Assembly: GCF_029227915.1 (NCBI RefSeq)
Contig: NC_079877.1
Span: forward strand, 1,736,001-1,800,000
Direction of reading: 5' to 3'
Source of the DNA: Hydractinia symbiolongicarpus
Taxonomy: Eukaryota > Cnidaria > Hydrozoa > Anthoathecata > Hydractiniidae
DNA length: 64,000 bases
The number at the start of each line of letters is the position of its first letter. Position 1 is the stretch's first letter. Below are positions 37,583 through 49,410 of the stretch, piece after piece. The notes under the pieces were generated by a model that saw only the letters and a list, made by a program, of their open reading frames with translations, was not told where the DNA came from and did not search any database. Both the position numbers and the translations under genes were made by a program.

Positions 37583-38795
37583 GGAACTCAGAGATTACAC
37601 TGGGCGTTGTGGTAGTGCTTTATTTAAAAATTAAGATAAATAAGTCTTTTTTTACTGTGGGACCAATCCTAGCCGTTATCGCGCACTGAAGAAATAGAGA
37701 CAGTTTCAAAAACCACATTTCATTGATTTTCTAACGGTCTCAATCCGTTTGAGTTACAACAGTTGCGTCACATAATACTACAAAAATGTATTTATTGATT
37801 TTCTTCGGATATTCCTAAGTTGTATCGCTTTTAACAGTGAAACGATTGACTGTGGGAATTATTTGAACTGATTCAGGACTGTGACCTTATAAATGTGATA
37901 AATGAGGGAAAAGGTCTCCAAGGAATAACATTCCTCTTAACTTAACATGATTGCTGGAATTCAGCGATTACATTAGGCTCTGTGGTAACCTTTTTTTAAA
38001 AATTTAGAAGAATAAGTCATTTTTTACTGTGGGACCAATCCTAGCCGTTAGTTCGCGCTGAAGAAATAGAGACAGCTTCAAAAAGTACATTTCATTGACT
38101 TTCTAACGGTGTCAATCCGTTTGAGTTACATCGGTTGAGTCACATATTCGTACCAACATGTATTAACGATATTTTTCTGATATTACCAGGTTGCATCGGT
38201 TCTAACAGTGAAACGATTGACTGTGGGATTTAATTGAACTAAATTTGGACTGTGACCTCATAAGTGTGATAAATGAGACAATTGGACTCCAAGAAAGAAC
38301 ATTCTTCTTAATTTGACATGATTGCTGGAACTCAGCGATTACACTGGGCGCTGTGGTAGCGCTTTATTTAAAAATTAAGATAAAAAATTTTTTTTTTACT
38401 GTGGGACCAATCCTAGCCGTTATCGCGCGCTGAAGAAATAGAGACAGTTTCAAAAACCACATTTCAATGACTTTCTAACGGTGTCAATCCGTTTGAGTTA
38501 CAACAGTTGCGTCACATTTTCGTACCAAAATGTATTTAGTGATTTTCTTCGGATATTCCTAAGTTGTATCGCTTTTAACAGTGAAACGATTGACTGTGGG
38601 AATTATTTGAACTGATTCAGGACTGTGACCTTATAAATGTGATAAATGAGGCAAAAGGTCTCCAAGGAATAACATTCTTCTTAATTTGACATGATTGCTG
38701 GAATTCAGCGATTACATTAGGCTCTGTGGTAGCCTTTTTTTAAAAATTTAGATAAATAAGTCATTTTTTACTGTGGGACCAATCCTAGCCGTTAG
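37583..38795. repeat. 2232-bp six-monomer unit, partial copy 2
   Basis: Matches copy 1 for about 1.2 kb, including GTGGTAACC and the T-run. It then diverges at CGTTAG, where copy 1 continues CGCGCG and this copy continues TTCGCG. Confidence 0.84.
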
Positions 38796-39395
38796 TTCGC
38801 GCTGAAGAAATAGAGACAGCTTCAAAAAGTACATTTCATTGACTTTCTAACGGTGTCAATCCGTTGGAGCTACAACGGTTGGGTCACTTATTCGTACCAA
38901 CATGTATTAATGATGTTTTTCTGATATTACTAGGTTGCATCGGTTCTAGCAGTGAAACGATTGACTGTGGGATTTAATTGAACTAACTTTGGACTTTGAC
39001 CTCATAAGTGTGATAAATGAGACAATTGGACTCCAAGAAAGAACATTCTTCTTAATTTGACATGATTGCCGGAACTCAGCGATTACACTGGACCCTGTGG
39101 TAGCGATCCATTTAAAAATTTAGATAAATAAGTCATTTTTTTCTGTGGGACCAATCCTAGCCGTTATCGCGCACTGAAGAAATAGAGACAGTTTCAAAAA
39201 CCACATTTCATTGATTTTCTAACGGTCTCAATCCGTTTGAGTTACAACAGTTGCGTCACATAATCCTACAAAAATGTATTTATTGATTTTCTTCGGATAT
39301 TCCTAAGTTGTATCGCTTTTAACAGTGAAACGATTGACTGTGGGAATTATTTGAACTGATTCAGGACTGTGACCTTATAAATGTGATAAATGAGG
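38796..39395. repeat. Mosaic satellite stretch between duplications
   Basis: About one and a half monomers: one with CCGTTGGAGCTACAACGG and ATTAATGATG, then the front of one with CAGTTGCGTCACATAATCC. No gene is visible. Confidence 0.75.
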
Positions 39396-40526
39396 CAAAA
39401 GGTCTCCAAGGAATAACATTCTTCTTAATTTGACATGATTGCTGGAATTCAGCGATTACATTAGGCTCTGTGGTAGCCTTTTTTAAAAAATTTAGATAAA
39501 TAAGTCATTTTTTACTGTGGGACCAATCCTAGCCGTTAGCGCGCGCTGAAGAAATAGAGACAGTTTTAAAAACTCCATTTCATTGACTTTCTAACGGTGT
39601 CAATTCGTTTGAGTTACAACGGTTGTGTCACATATTCGTACCAACATGTATTTAGTGATTTTTTTCCGATATTACTAAGTTGCATCGCTCTCAACAGTGA
39701 AACGATTGACTGTGGGACTTAATTGAACTGATTTTGGACTTTGACCTTATAAATGTGATAAATGAGCCGTTTTGACTACAAGAAGTAACATTCTTCTTAA
39801 TTTGACATGATTGCTGGAACTCAGTGATTACACTGGACCCTGTGGTAGCGATTCATTTAAAAATTTAGATAAATAAGTCATTTTTACTGTGGGACCAATC
39901 CTAGCCGTTAGTTCGCGCTGAAAAAATAAAGACATTCTCAAAAACTACATTTCATTGATTTCTTTGCTGTATAATTCCGTTTGATGTAAACGGTTGCGTC
40001 ACATATTCGTACCAACATGTATTTAGCGAAAGTATTCTGATATTACTATGTTGCATCGCTTTTAACTGTGAAACGTTTGACTGTGCGACTTAATTGAACT
40101 GATTTTGGACTTTGACCTCATAAGTGTGCTAAATGAGACAATTGAACTCCAAGAAAGAACATTCTTCGTAATTTGACATGATTGCTGGAACTCAGCGATT
40201 ACACTGGACCCTGTGGTAGCGATTCATTTAAAAATTTAGATAAATAAGTCATTTTTACTGTGGGACCAATCCTAGCCGTTAGCACGCGCTGAAGATATAG
40301 AGACAGTTTCAAAAACTCCATTTCATTGACTTTCTAACGGTGTCAATCCGTTTGAGTTACAACGGTTGCGTCACACATTCGTACCAACATGTATTTAGTG
40401 ATTTTTTTCCGATATTACTAAGTTGCATCGCTTTCAACAGTGAAACGATTGACTGTGGGACTTAATTGAACAGATTTTGGACTTTGACCTTATAAATGTG
40501 ATAAATGAGTCATTTTGACTACAAGA
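39396..40526. repeat. Second copy of 36420-37550 at 2976 bp (eight monomers)
   Basis: GTGTCAATTCGTTTGAG at 36621 recurs at 39597. Other shared private words are GGTTGTGTCAC, GAGCCGTTTTGAC, TTTGATGTAAACGG and GTGTGCTAAATGAG. This is an HOR-scale repeat that overlaps the 2232-bp one, so two different periods coexist here. Confidence 0.84.
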
Positions 40527-40823
40527 GATGATATTCTTCTTAATTTGACATGATTGCCGGAACTCAGCGATTACACTGGGCGCTGTGGTAGCGCTTTATT
40601 TAAAAATTAAGATAAATAAGTCTTTTTTTACTGTGGGACCAATCCTAGCCGTTATCGCGCTGAAGAAATAGAGACAGTTTCAAAAACCACATTTCATTGA
40701 TTTTCTAACGGTGTCAATCCGTTTGAATTACAACAGTTGCGTCACATATTAGTACCAAAATGTATTTAGTGATTTTCTTCGGATATTCCTAAGTTGTATC
40801 GCTTTTAACAGTGAAACGATTGA

Positions 40824-42682
40824 CTGTGGGAATTATTTGAACTGATTCAGGACTGTGACCTTATAAATGTGATAAATGAGGCAAAAGGTCTCCAAGGAAT
40901 AACATTCTTCTTAATTTGACATGATTGCTGGAATTCAGCGATTACATTAGGCTCTGTGGTAGCCTTTTTTAAAAAATTTAGATAAATAAGTCATTTTTTT
41001 CTGTGGGACCAATCCAAGTGTTAGTTCGCGCTGAAGAAATAGAGACAGCTTCAAAAAGTACATTTCATTGACTTTCTAACGGTGTCAATCCGTTTGAGTT
41101 AGAACGGTTGCGTCACATATTCGTACCAACATGTATTTAGTGATTTTTTTCCGATATTACTAAGTTGCATCGCTCTCAACAGTGAAACGATTGACTGTGG
41201 GACTTAATTGAACTGATTTTGGACTTTGACCTTATAAATGTGATAAATGAGCCATTTTGACTACAAGAAGTAACATTCTTCTTAATTTGACATGATTGCT
41301 GGAACTCAGTGATTACACTGGGCGCTGCGGTAGCGCTTTATTTAAAAATTAAGATAAGTAAGTCATTCTTTACTGTGGGACCAATCCTAGCCGTTAGTTC
41401 GCGCTGAAAAATAAAGACATTCTCAAAAACTACATTTCATTGATTTCTTGGCGGTATAATTCCGTTTGAGTTACAACGGTTGCGTCACATATTCGTACCA
41501 AGATGTATTTAGCGAAAGTATTCTGATATTACTATGTTGCATCGCTTTTAACTGTGAAACGTTTGACTGTGCGACTTAATTGAACTGATTTTGGACTTTG
41601 ACCTCATAAGTGTGATAAATGAGACAATTGGACTCCAAGAAAGAACATTCTTCGTAATTTGACATGATTGCTGGAACTCAGCGATTACACTGGACCCTGT
41701 GGTAGCGATTCATTTAAAAATTTAGATAAGTAAGTCATTTTTACTGTGGCACCAATCCTAGCCATTAGCGCGCGCTGAAGATATAGAGACAGTTTCAAAA
41801 ACTCCATTTCATTGACTTTCTAACGGTGTCAATCCGTTTGAGTTACAACGGTTGCGTCACACATTCGTACCAACATGTATTTAGTGATTTTCTTCCGATA
41901 TTACTAAATTGTATCGCTTTCAACAGTGAAACGATTGACTGTGGGACTTAATTGAACTGATTTTGGACTTTGACCTTATAAATGTGATGAATGAGTCATT
42001 TTGACTACAAGAAATGATATTCTTCGTAATTTGACATGATTGCTGGAACTCAGCGATTACATTATGCTCTGTGGTAGCCCTTTTTTAAAAATTTAGATAA
42101 ATAAGTCATTTTTTACTGTGGGACCAATCCTAGCCGTTAGTTCGCCCTGAAGAAATAGAGAAAGCTTTAAAAAGTACTTTTCATTGACTTTCTAACGGTT
42201 TCAATCCGTTTGAGTTACAACGGTTGGGTCACATATTCGTACCAACATGTATTTAGCGATATTTTTCTGATATTACTAGGTTGCATCGCTTCTAACAGTG
42301 AAACGATTGACTGTGGGACTTAATTGAACTAACTTTGGACAGTGACCTCATAAGTGTGATAAATGAGACAAATGGTCTCCAAGGAATAACATTCTTCTTA
42401 ATTTGACATGATTGCTGGAATTCAGCGGTTACATTAGTCTCTGCGGTAGCGCTTTATTTAAATATTTAGATAAATAAGATTTTCTTACTGTGGGACCAAT
42501 CCTGGCCGTTAGCACGCGCTGAAGAAATAAAGACATTCTCAAAAACTACATTTCATTGATTTCTTGGCGGTATAAATCCGTTTGAGTTACAACGGTTGCG
42601 TCATATATTCGTACCAACATGTATTTAGCGAAAGTATTCGGATATTACTAGGTTGCATCGCTTTTAACTGTGAAACGTTTGA
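40824..42682. repeat. 1859-bp five-monomer unit, copy 1
   Basis: The private word AATCCAAGTGTTAG at about 41011 recurs about 1859 bp later at about 42870. The unit has GAGCCATTTTGAC, GGGCGCTGCGG and CTGAAAAATAAAGACATTC monomers. Confidence 0.82.
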
Positions 42683-43640
42683 CTGTGGGAATTATTTGAA
42701 CTGATTCAGGACTGTGACCTTATAAATGTGATAAATGAGGCAAAAGGTCTCCAAGGAATAACATTCTTCTTAATTTGACATGATTGCTGGAATTCAGCGA
42801 TTACATTAGGCTCTGTGGTAGCCTTTTTTTAAAAATTTAGATAAATAAGTCATTTTTTACTGTGGGACCAATCCAAGTGTTAGTTCGCGCTGAAGAAATA
42901 GAGACAACTTCAAAAAGTACATTTCTTTGACTTTCTAACAGTGTCAATCCGTTTGAGTTTCAACGGTTGCGTCACATATTCGTACCAACATGTATTTAGT
43001 GATTTTTTTCCGATATTACTAAGTTGCATCGCTCTCAACAGTGAAACGATTGACTGTGGGACTTAATTGAACTGATTTTGGACTTTGACCTTATAAATGT
43101 AATAAATGAGCCATTTTGACTACAAGAAGTAACATTCTTCTTAATTTGACATGATTGCTGGAACTCAGTGATTACACTGGGCGCTGCGGTAGCGCTTTAT
43201 TTAAAAATTAAGATAAATAAGTCATTCTTTACTGTGGGACCAATCCTAGCCGTTAGTTCGCGCTGAAAAAAAAAAGACATTCTCAAAAACTACATTTCAT
43301 TGATTTCTTGGCGGCATAATTCCGTTTGGGTTACAACGGTTGCGTCACATATTCGTACCAACATGTATTTAGCGAAAGTATTCGGATATTACTAGGTTGC
43401 ATCGCTTTTAACTGTGAAACGTTTGACTGTGCCACTTAATTGAACTGCTTTTGGACTTTGACCTCATAAGTGTGATAAATGAGACAATTGGACTCCAAGA
43501 AAGATTATTCTTCGTAATTTGACATGATTGCTGGAACTCAGCGATTACACTGGACCCTGTGGTAGCGATTCATTTAAAAATTTAGATAAATAAGTCATTT
43601 TTACTGTGGGACCAATCCTAGCCGTTAGCGCGCGCTGAAG
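42683..43640. repeat. 1859-bp five-monomer unit, partial copy 2
   Basis: Begins at a visible junction where a GAAACGTTTGACTGTG monomer switches to GGAATTATTTGAACTG. It then follows copy 1 to GCGCGCGCTGAAG near 43639 and diverges (AAATAGAGAAAGC here, ATATAGAGACAG in copy 1). Confidence 0.82.
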
Positions 43641-43689
43641 AAATAGAGAAAGCTTTAAAAAGTACAATTCATTGACTTTCTAACGGTTT

Positions 43690-45179
43690 CAATCCGTTTG
43701 AGTAACAACGGTTGGGTCACATATTCGTACCAACATGTATTTAGCGATATTTTTCTGATATTACTTGGTTGCATCGCTTCTAACAGTGAAACGATTGACT
43801 GTGGGACTTAATTGAACTAACTTTGGACAGTGACCTCATAAGTGTGATAAATGAGACAATTGGACTCCAAGAAAGAACATTCTTCTTAATTTGACATGAT
43901 TGCTGGAACTCAGCGATTACACTGGGCGCTGTGGTAGCGCTTTATTTAAAAATTAAGATAAATAAGTCTTTTTTTACTGTGGGACCAATCCTAGCAGTTA
44001 TCGCGCGCTGAAGAAATAGAGACAGTTTCAAAAACCACATTTCATTGACTTTTTAACGGTGTCAATCCGTTTGAGTTACAACAGCTGCGTCACATATTCG
44101 TACCAAAATGTATTTAATGATTTTCTTCCGATATTACTAAGTTGTATCGCATTTAACAGTGAAACGATTGACTGTGGGAATTATTTGAACTGATTCAGGA
44201 CTTTGACCTTATAAATGTATTAAATGAGCCATTTTGACTAAAAGAAATATCATTCTTCTTAATTTGACATGATTGCCGGAACTCAGCGATTACACTGGGC
44301 GCTGTGGTAGCGCTTTGTTTAAAAGTTAAGATAAATAAGTCATTTAGTACTGTGGAAACAATCCTAGCCGTTATCGCGCGCTGAAGAAATAGAGACAGTT
44401 TCAAAAACTACATTTCATTGACTTTCTAACAGTGTCAATCCGTTTGAGTTACAACGGTTGCGTCACATATTCGTACCAACATGTATTTAGTGATTTCCTT
44501 CCGATATTACTAAGTTGTATCGCTTTTAACAGTGAAACGATTGACCGTGGGAATTATTTCAATTGATTCTGGACTGTGACCTTAAAAATGTGATTAATGC
44601 GCCAATTGGTCTCCAAGGAATAACATTCTTCTTAATATGACATGATTGCTGGAATTCAGCGGTTACATTAGTCTCTGCGGTAGCGCTTTATTTAAATATT
44701 TAGATAAATAAGATTTTCTTACTGTGGGACCAATCCTGGCCGTTAGCACGCGCTAAAGAAATAAAGACATTCTCAAAAACTACATTTCATTGATTTCTTG
44801 GCGGTATAATTCCGTTTGGGTTACAACGGTTGCTTCACATATTCGTACCAACATGTATTTAGCGAAAGTATTCGGATATTACTAGGTTGCATCGCTTTTA
44901 ACTGTGAAACGTTTGACTGTGCCACTTAATTGAACTGCTTTTGGACTTTGACCTTATAAATGTTGTAAGTGAGACAATTGGACTCAAGAAATAACATTCT
45001 TCTTAATTTGACATAATTGCTGGAACTCAGCGATTACACTGGGCGCTGTGGTAGCGCTTTATTTAAAAATTAAGATGAATAAGTCATTTTTTACTGTGGG
45101 ACCAATCCTAGCCGTTAGTTTGCGCTGAAGAAGTAGAGACAGCTTCAAAAAGTACATTTCATTGACTTTCTCACGGTGT
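43690..45179. repeat. 1490-bp four-monomer unit, copy 1
   Basis: Contains TCCTAGCAGTTATCG, CAACAGCTGCGTCAC, a TTTAGTACTGTGG monomer and a TTTAAATATTTAG monomer. All recur 1490 bp later. Confidence 0.86.
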
Positions 45180-46669
45180 CAATCCGTTTGAGTTACAACG
45201 GTTGGGTCACATATTCGTACCAACATGTATTTAGCGATATTTTTCTGATATTACTAGGTTGCATCGCTTCTAACAGTGAAACGATTGACTGTGGGACTTA
45301 ATTGAACTAACTTTGGACAGTGACCTTATAAGTGTGATAAATGAGAGAATTGGACTCCAAGAAAGAACATTCTTCTTAATTTGACATGATTGCTGGAATT
45401 CAGCGATTACACTGGGCGCTGTGGTAGCGCTTTATTTAAAAATTAAGATAAATAAGTCTTTTTTTACTGTGGGACCAATCCTAGCAGTTATCGCGCGCTG
45501 AAGAAATAGAGACAGTTTCAAAAACCACATTTCATTGACTTTTTAACGGTGTCAATCCGTTTGAGTTACAACAGCTGCGTCACATATTCGTACCAAAATG
45601 TATTTAATGATTTTCTTCCGATATTACTAAGTTGTATCGCATTTAACAGTGAAACGATTGACTGTGGGAATTATTTGAACTGATTCAGGACTTTGACCTT
45701 ATAAATGTATTAAATGAGCCATTTTGACTAAAAGAAATATCATTCTTCTTAATTTGACATGATTGCCGGAACTCAGCGATTACACTGGGCGCTGTGGTAG
45801 CGCTTTGTTTAAAAGTTAAGATAAATAAGTCATTTAGTACTGTGGAAACAATCCTAGCCGTTATCGCGCGCTGAAGAAATAGAGACAGTTTCAAAAACTA
45901 CATTTCATTGACTTTCTAACAGTGTCAATCCGTTTGAGTTACAACGGTTGCGTCACATATTCGTACCAACATGTATTTAGTGATTTCCTTCCGATATTAC
46001 TAAGTTGTATCGCTTTTAACAGTGAAACGATTGACCGTGGGAATTATTTCAATTGATTCTGGACTGTGACCTTAAAAATGTGATTAATGCGCCAATTGGT
46101 CTCCAAGGAATAACATTCTTCTTAATTTGACATGATTGCTGGAATTCAGCGGTTACATTAGTCTCTGCGGTAGCGCTTTATTTAAATATTTAGATAAATA
46201 AGATTTTCTTACTGTGGGACCAATCCTGGCCGTTAGCACGCGCTGAAGAAATAAAGACATTCTCAAAAACTACATTTCATTGATTTTTTGGCGGTATAAT
46301 TCCGTTTGGGTTACAACGGTTGCGTCACATATTCGTACCAACATGTATTTAGCGAAAGTATTCGGATATTACTAGGTTGCATCGCTTTTAACTGTGAAAC
46401 GTTTGACTGTGCGACTTAATTGAACTGCTTTTGGACTTTGACCTTATAAATGTTGTAAGTGAGACAATTGGACTCAAGAAATAACATTCTTCTTAATTTG
46501 ACATAATTGCTGGAACTCAGCGATTACACTGGGCGCTGTGGTAGCGCTTTATTTAAAAATTAAGATGAATAAGTCATTTTTTACTGTGGGACTAATCCTA
46601 GCCGTTAGTTTGCGCTGAAGAAGTAGAGACAGCTTCAAAAAGTACATTTCATTGACTTTTTCACGGTGT
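45180..46669. repeat. 1490-bp four-monomer unit, copy 2
   Basis: Close copy of 43690-45179. It ends near 46669, where TTTCTCACGGTGTCAATCC of copy 1 is replaced by TTTTTCACGGTGTCCATCC. Differences inside the unit are few. Confidence 0.86.
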
Positions 46670-47380
46670 CCATCCGTTTGAGTTACAACGGTTGCGTCAC
46701 ACATTCGTACCAGCATGTATTTAGTGATATTTTTCCGATATTACTAGGTTGTATCGCTTTCAACAGTAAAACGATTGACTGTGGGACTTAGTTGAACTGA
46801 TTTTGGATTTTGACCTTATAAATGTGATAAATGAGTCATTTTGACTACAAGAAATGATATTCTTCGTAAATTGACATGATTGCTGGAACTCAGCGATTAC
46901 ATTATGCTCTGTGGTAGCCCTTTTTTAAAAATTTAGATAAATGAGTCATTTTTTACTGTGGGACCAATCCTAGCCGTTAGTTCGCGCTGAAGAAATAGAG
47001 AAAGCTTTAAAAAGTACATTTCATTGACTTTCTAAGGGTTTCAATCCGTTTGAGTTACAACGGTTGGGTCACATATTCTTACCAACATGTATTTAGCGAT
47101 ATTTTTCTGATATTACTAGTTTGCATCGCTTCTAACAGTGAAACGATTGACTGTGGGACTTAATTGAACTAACTTTGGACTGTGACCTCATAAGTGTGAT
47201 AAATGAGACAATTGGACTCCAAGAAAGAACATTCTTCTTAATTTGACATGATTGCCGGAACTCAGCGCTTAGACTGGACCCTGTGGTAGCGATTCATTTA
47301 AAAATTTAGATAAATAAGTCATTTTTACTGTGGGACCAATCCTAGCCGTTAGCGCGCGCTGAAGATATAGAGACAGTTTC
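45520..47380. repeat. 1861-bp five-monomer unit, copy 1 (overlaps the 4-mer)
   Basis: The segment from CATTTCATTGACTTTTTAACG at about 45533 recurs 1861 bp later, and TCACGGTGTCCATCCG at 46661 recurs at 48523. The register overlaps that of the 1490-bp unit, so the same monomers took part in two successive duplications with different periods. Confidence 0.82.
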
Positions 47381-48965
47381 ACAAAGTCCATTTCATTGAC
47401 TTTTTAACGGTGTCAATCCGTTTGAGTTACAACAGCTGCGTCACATATTCGTACCAGAATGTATTTAGTGATTTTCTTCCGATATTACTAAGTTGTATCG
47501 CTTTTAACAGTGAAACGATTGACTGTGGGAATTATTTGAACTGATTCAGGACTTTGACCTTATAAATGTATTAAATGAGCCATTTTGACTAAAATAAATA
47601 TCATTCTTCTTAATTTGACATGATTGCTGTAACTCAGCGATTACACTGGGCGCTGTGGTAGCGCTTTGTTTAAAAGTTAAGATAAATAAGTCATTTAGTA
47701 CTGTGGAAACAATCCTAGCCGTTATCGCGCGCTGAAGAAATAGAGACAGTTTCAAAAACTACATTTCATTGACTTTCTAACAGTGTCAATCCGTCTGAGT
47801 TACAACGGTTGCGTCACATATTCGTACCAACATGTATTTAGTGATTTTCTTCCGATATTACTAAGTTGTATCGCTTTTAACAGTGAAACGATTGACCGTG
47901 GGAATTATTTCAATTGATTCTGGACTGTGACCTTAAAAATGTGATTAATGCGCCAATTGGTCTCCAAGGAATAACATTCTTCTTAATTCGACATGATTGC
48001 TGGAATTCAGCGGTTACATTAGTCTCTGCGGTAGCGCTTTTTTTAAATATTTAGATAAATAAGATTTTCTTACTGTGGCACCAATCCTGGCCGTTAGCAC
48101 GCGCTGAAGAAATAAAAACATTCTCAAAAAATACATTTCATTGATTTCTTGGCGGTATAATTCCGTTTGAGTTACAACGGTTGCGTCACATATTCGTACC
48201 AACATGTATTTAGCGAAAGTATTCGGATATTACTAGGTTGCATCGCTTTTAACTGTGAAACGTTTGACTGTGCGACTTAATTGAACTGCTTTTGGACTTT
48301 GACCTTATAAATGTTGTAAGTGAGACAATTGGACTCCAAGAAATAACATTCTTCTTAATTTGACATAATTGCTGGAACTCAGCGATTACACTGGGCGCTG
48401 TGGTAGCGCTTTATTTAAAAATTAAGATGAATAAGTCATTTTTTACTGTAGGACCAATCCTAGCCGTTAGTTTGCGCTGAAGAAGTAGAGACAGCTTCAA
48501 AAAGTACATTTCATTGACTTTTTCACGGTGTCCATCCGTTTGAGTTACAACGGTTGCGTCACACATTCGTACCAGCATGTATTTAGTGATATTTTTCCGA
48601 TATTACTAGGTTGTATCGCTTTCAACAGTAAAACGATTGACTGTGGGACTTAGTTGAACTGATTTTGGATTTTGACCTTATAAATGTGATAAATGAGTCA
48701 TTTTGACTACAAGAAATGATATTCTTCGTAATTTGACATGATTGCTGGAACTCAGCGATTACATTATGCTCTGTGGTAGCCCTTTTTTAAAAATTTAGAT
48801 AAATGAGTCATTTTTTACTGTGGGACCAATCCTAGCCGTTAGTTCGCGCTGAAGAAATAGAGAAAGCTTTAAAAAGTACATTTCATTGACTTTCTAACGG
48901 TTTCAATCCGTTTGAGTTACAACGGTTGGGTCACATATTCTTACCAACATGTATTTAGCGAAAGT
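47381..48965. repeat. 1861-bp five-monomer unit, copy 2
   Basis: Follows copy 1 to about 48960, where TTTAGCGATATTTTTCTG is replaced by TTTAGCGAAAGTATTCTG. Confidence 0.82.
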
Positions 48966-49410
48966 ATTCTGATATTACTATGTTGCATCGCTTTTAACTG
49001 TGAAACGTTTGACTGTGCGACTTAATTGAACTGATTTTGGACTTTGACCTCATAAGTGTGATAAATAAGACAATTGGACTCCAAGAAAGAACATTCTTCG
49101 TAATTTGACATGATTGCCGGAACTCAGCGATTACCCAGCGATTACCGCGTCACACATTCGTACCAACATGTATTTAGTGATTTTTTTCCGATATTACCAA
49201 GTTGTATCGCTTTCAACAGTGAAACGATTGACTGTGGGACTTAATTGAACTGATTTTGGACTTTGACCTTATAAATGTGATAAATGAGTCATTTTGACTA
49301 CAAGAGATGATATTCTTCTTAATTTGACATGATTGCCGGAACTCAGCGATTACACTGGACCCTGTTGTAGCGATTCATTTAAAAATTTAGATAAATAAGT
49401 CATTTTTACT
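48820..49410. repeat. Monomer pair with ~153-bp internal deletion
   Basis: The spacing between neighbouring GTGGGACC starts (48820 and 49411) is 591 bp instead of about 745. The break is visible: CAGCGATTAC (49125-49134) is followed by one C and a second CAGCGATTAC (49136-49145), then directly by CGCGTCACACATTCG. The normal CACTGG, A/T-rich tail, GTGGGAC start and first ~110 bp of the next monomer are missing. A short templated duplication beside a deletion is typical of end-joining repair. It is the only truncated monomer I found. Confidence 0.9.
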
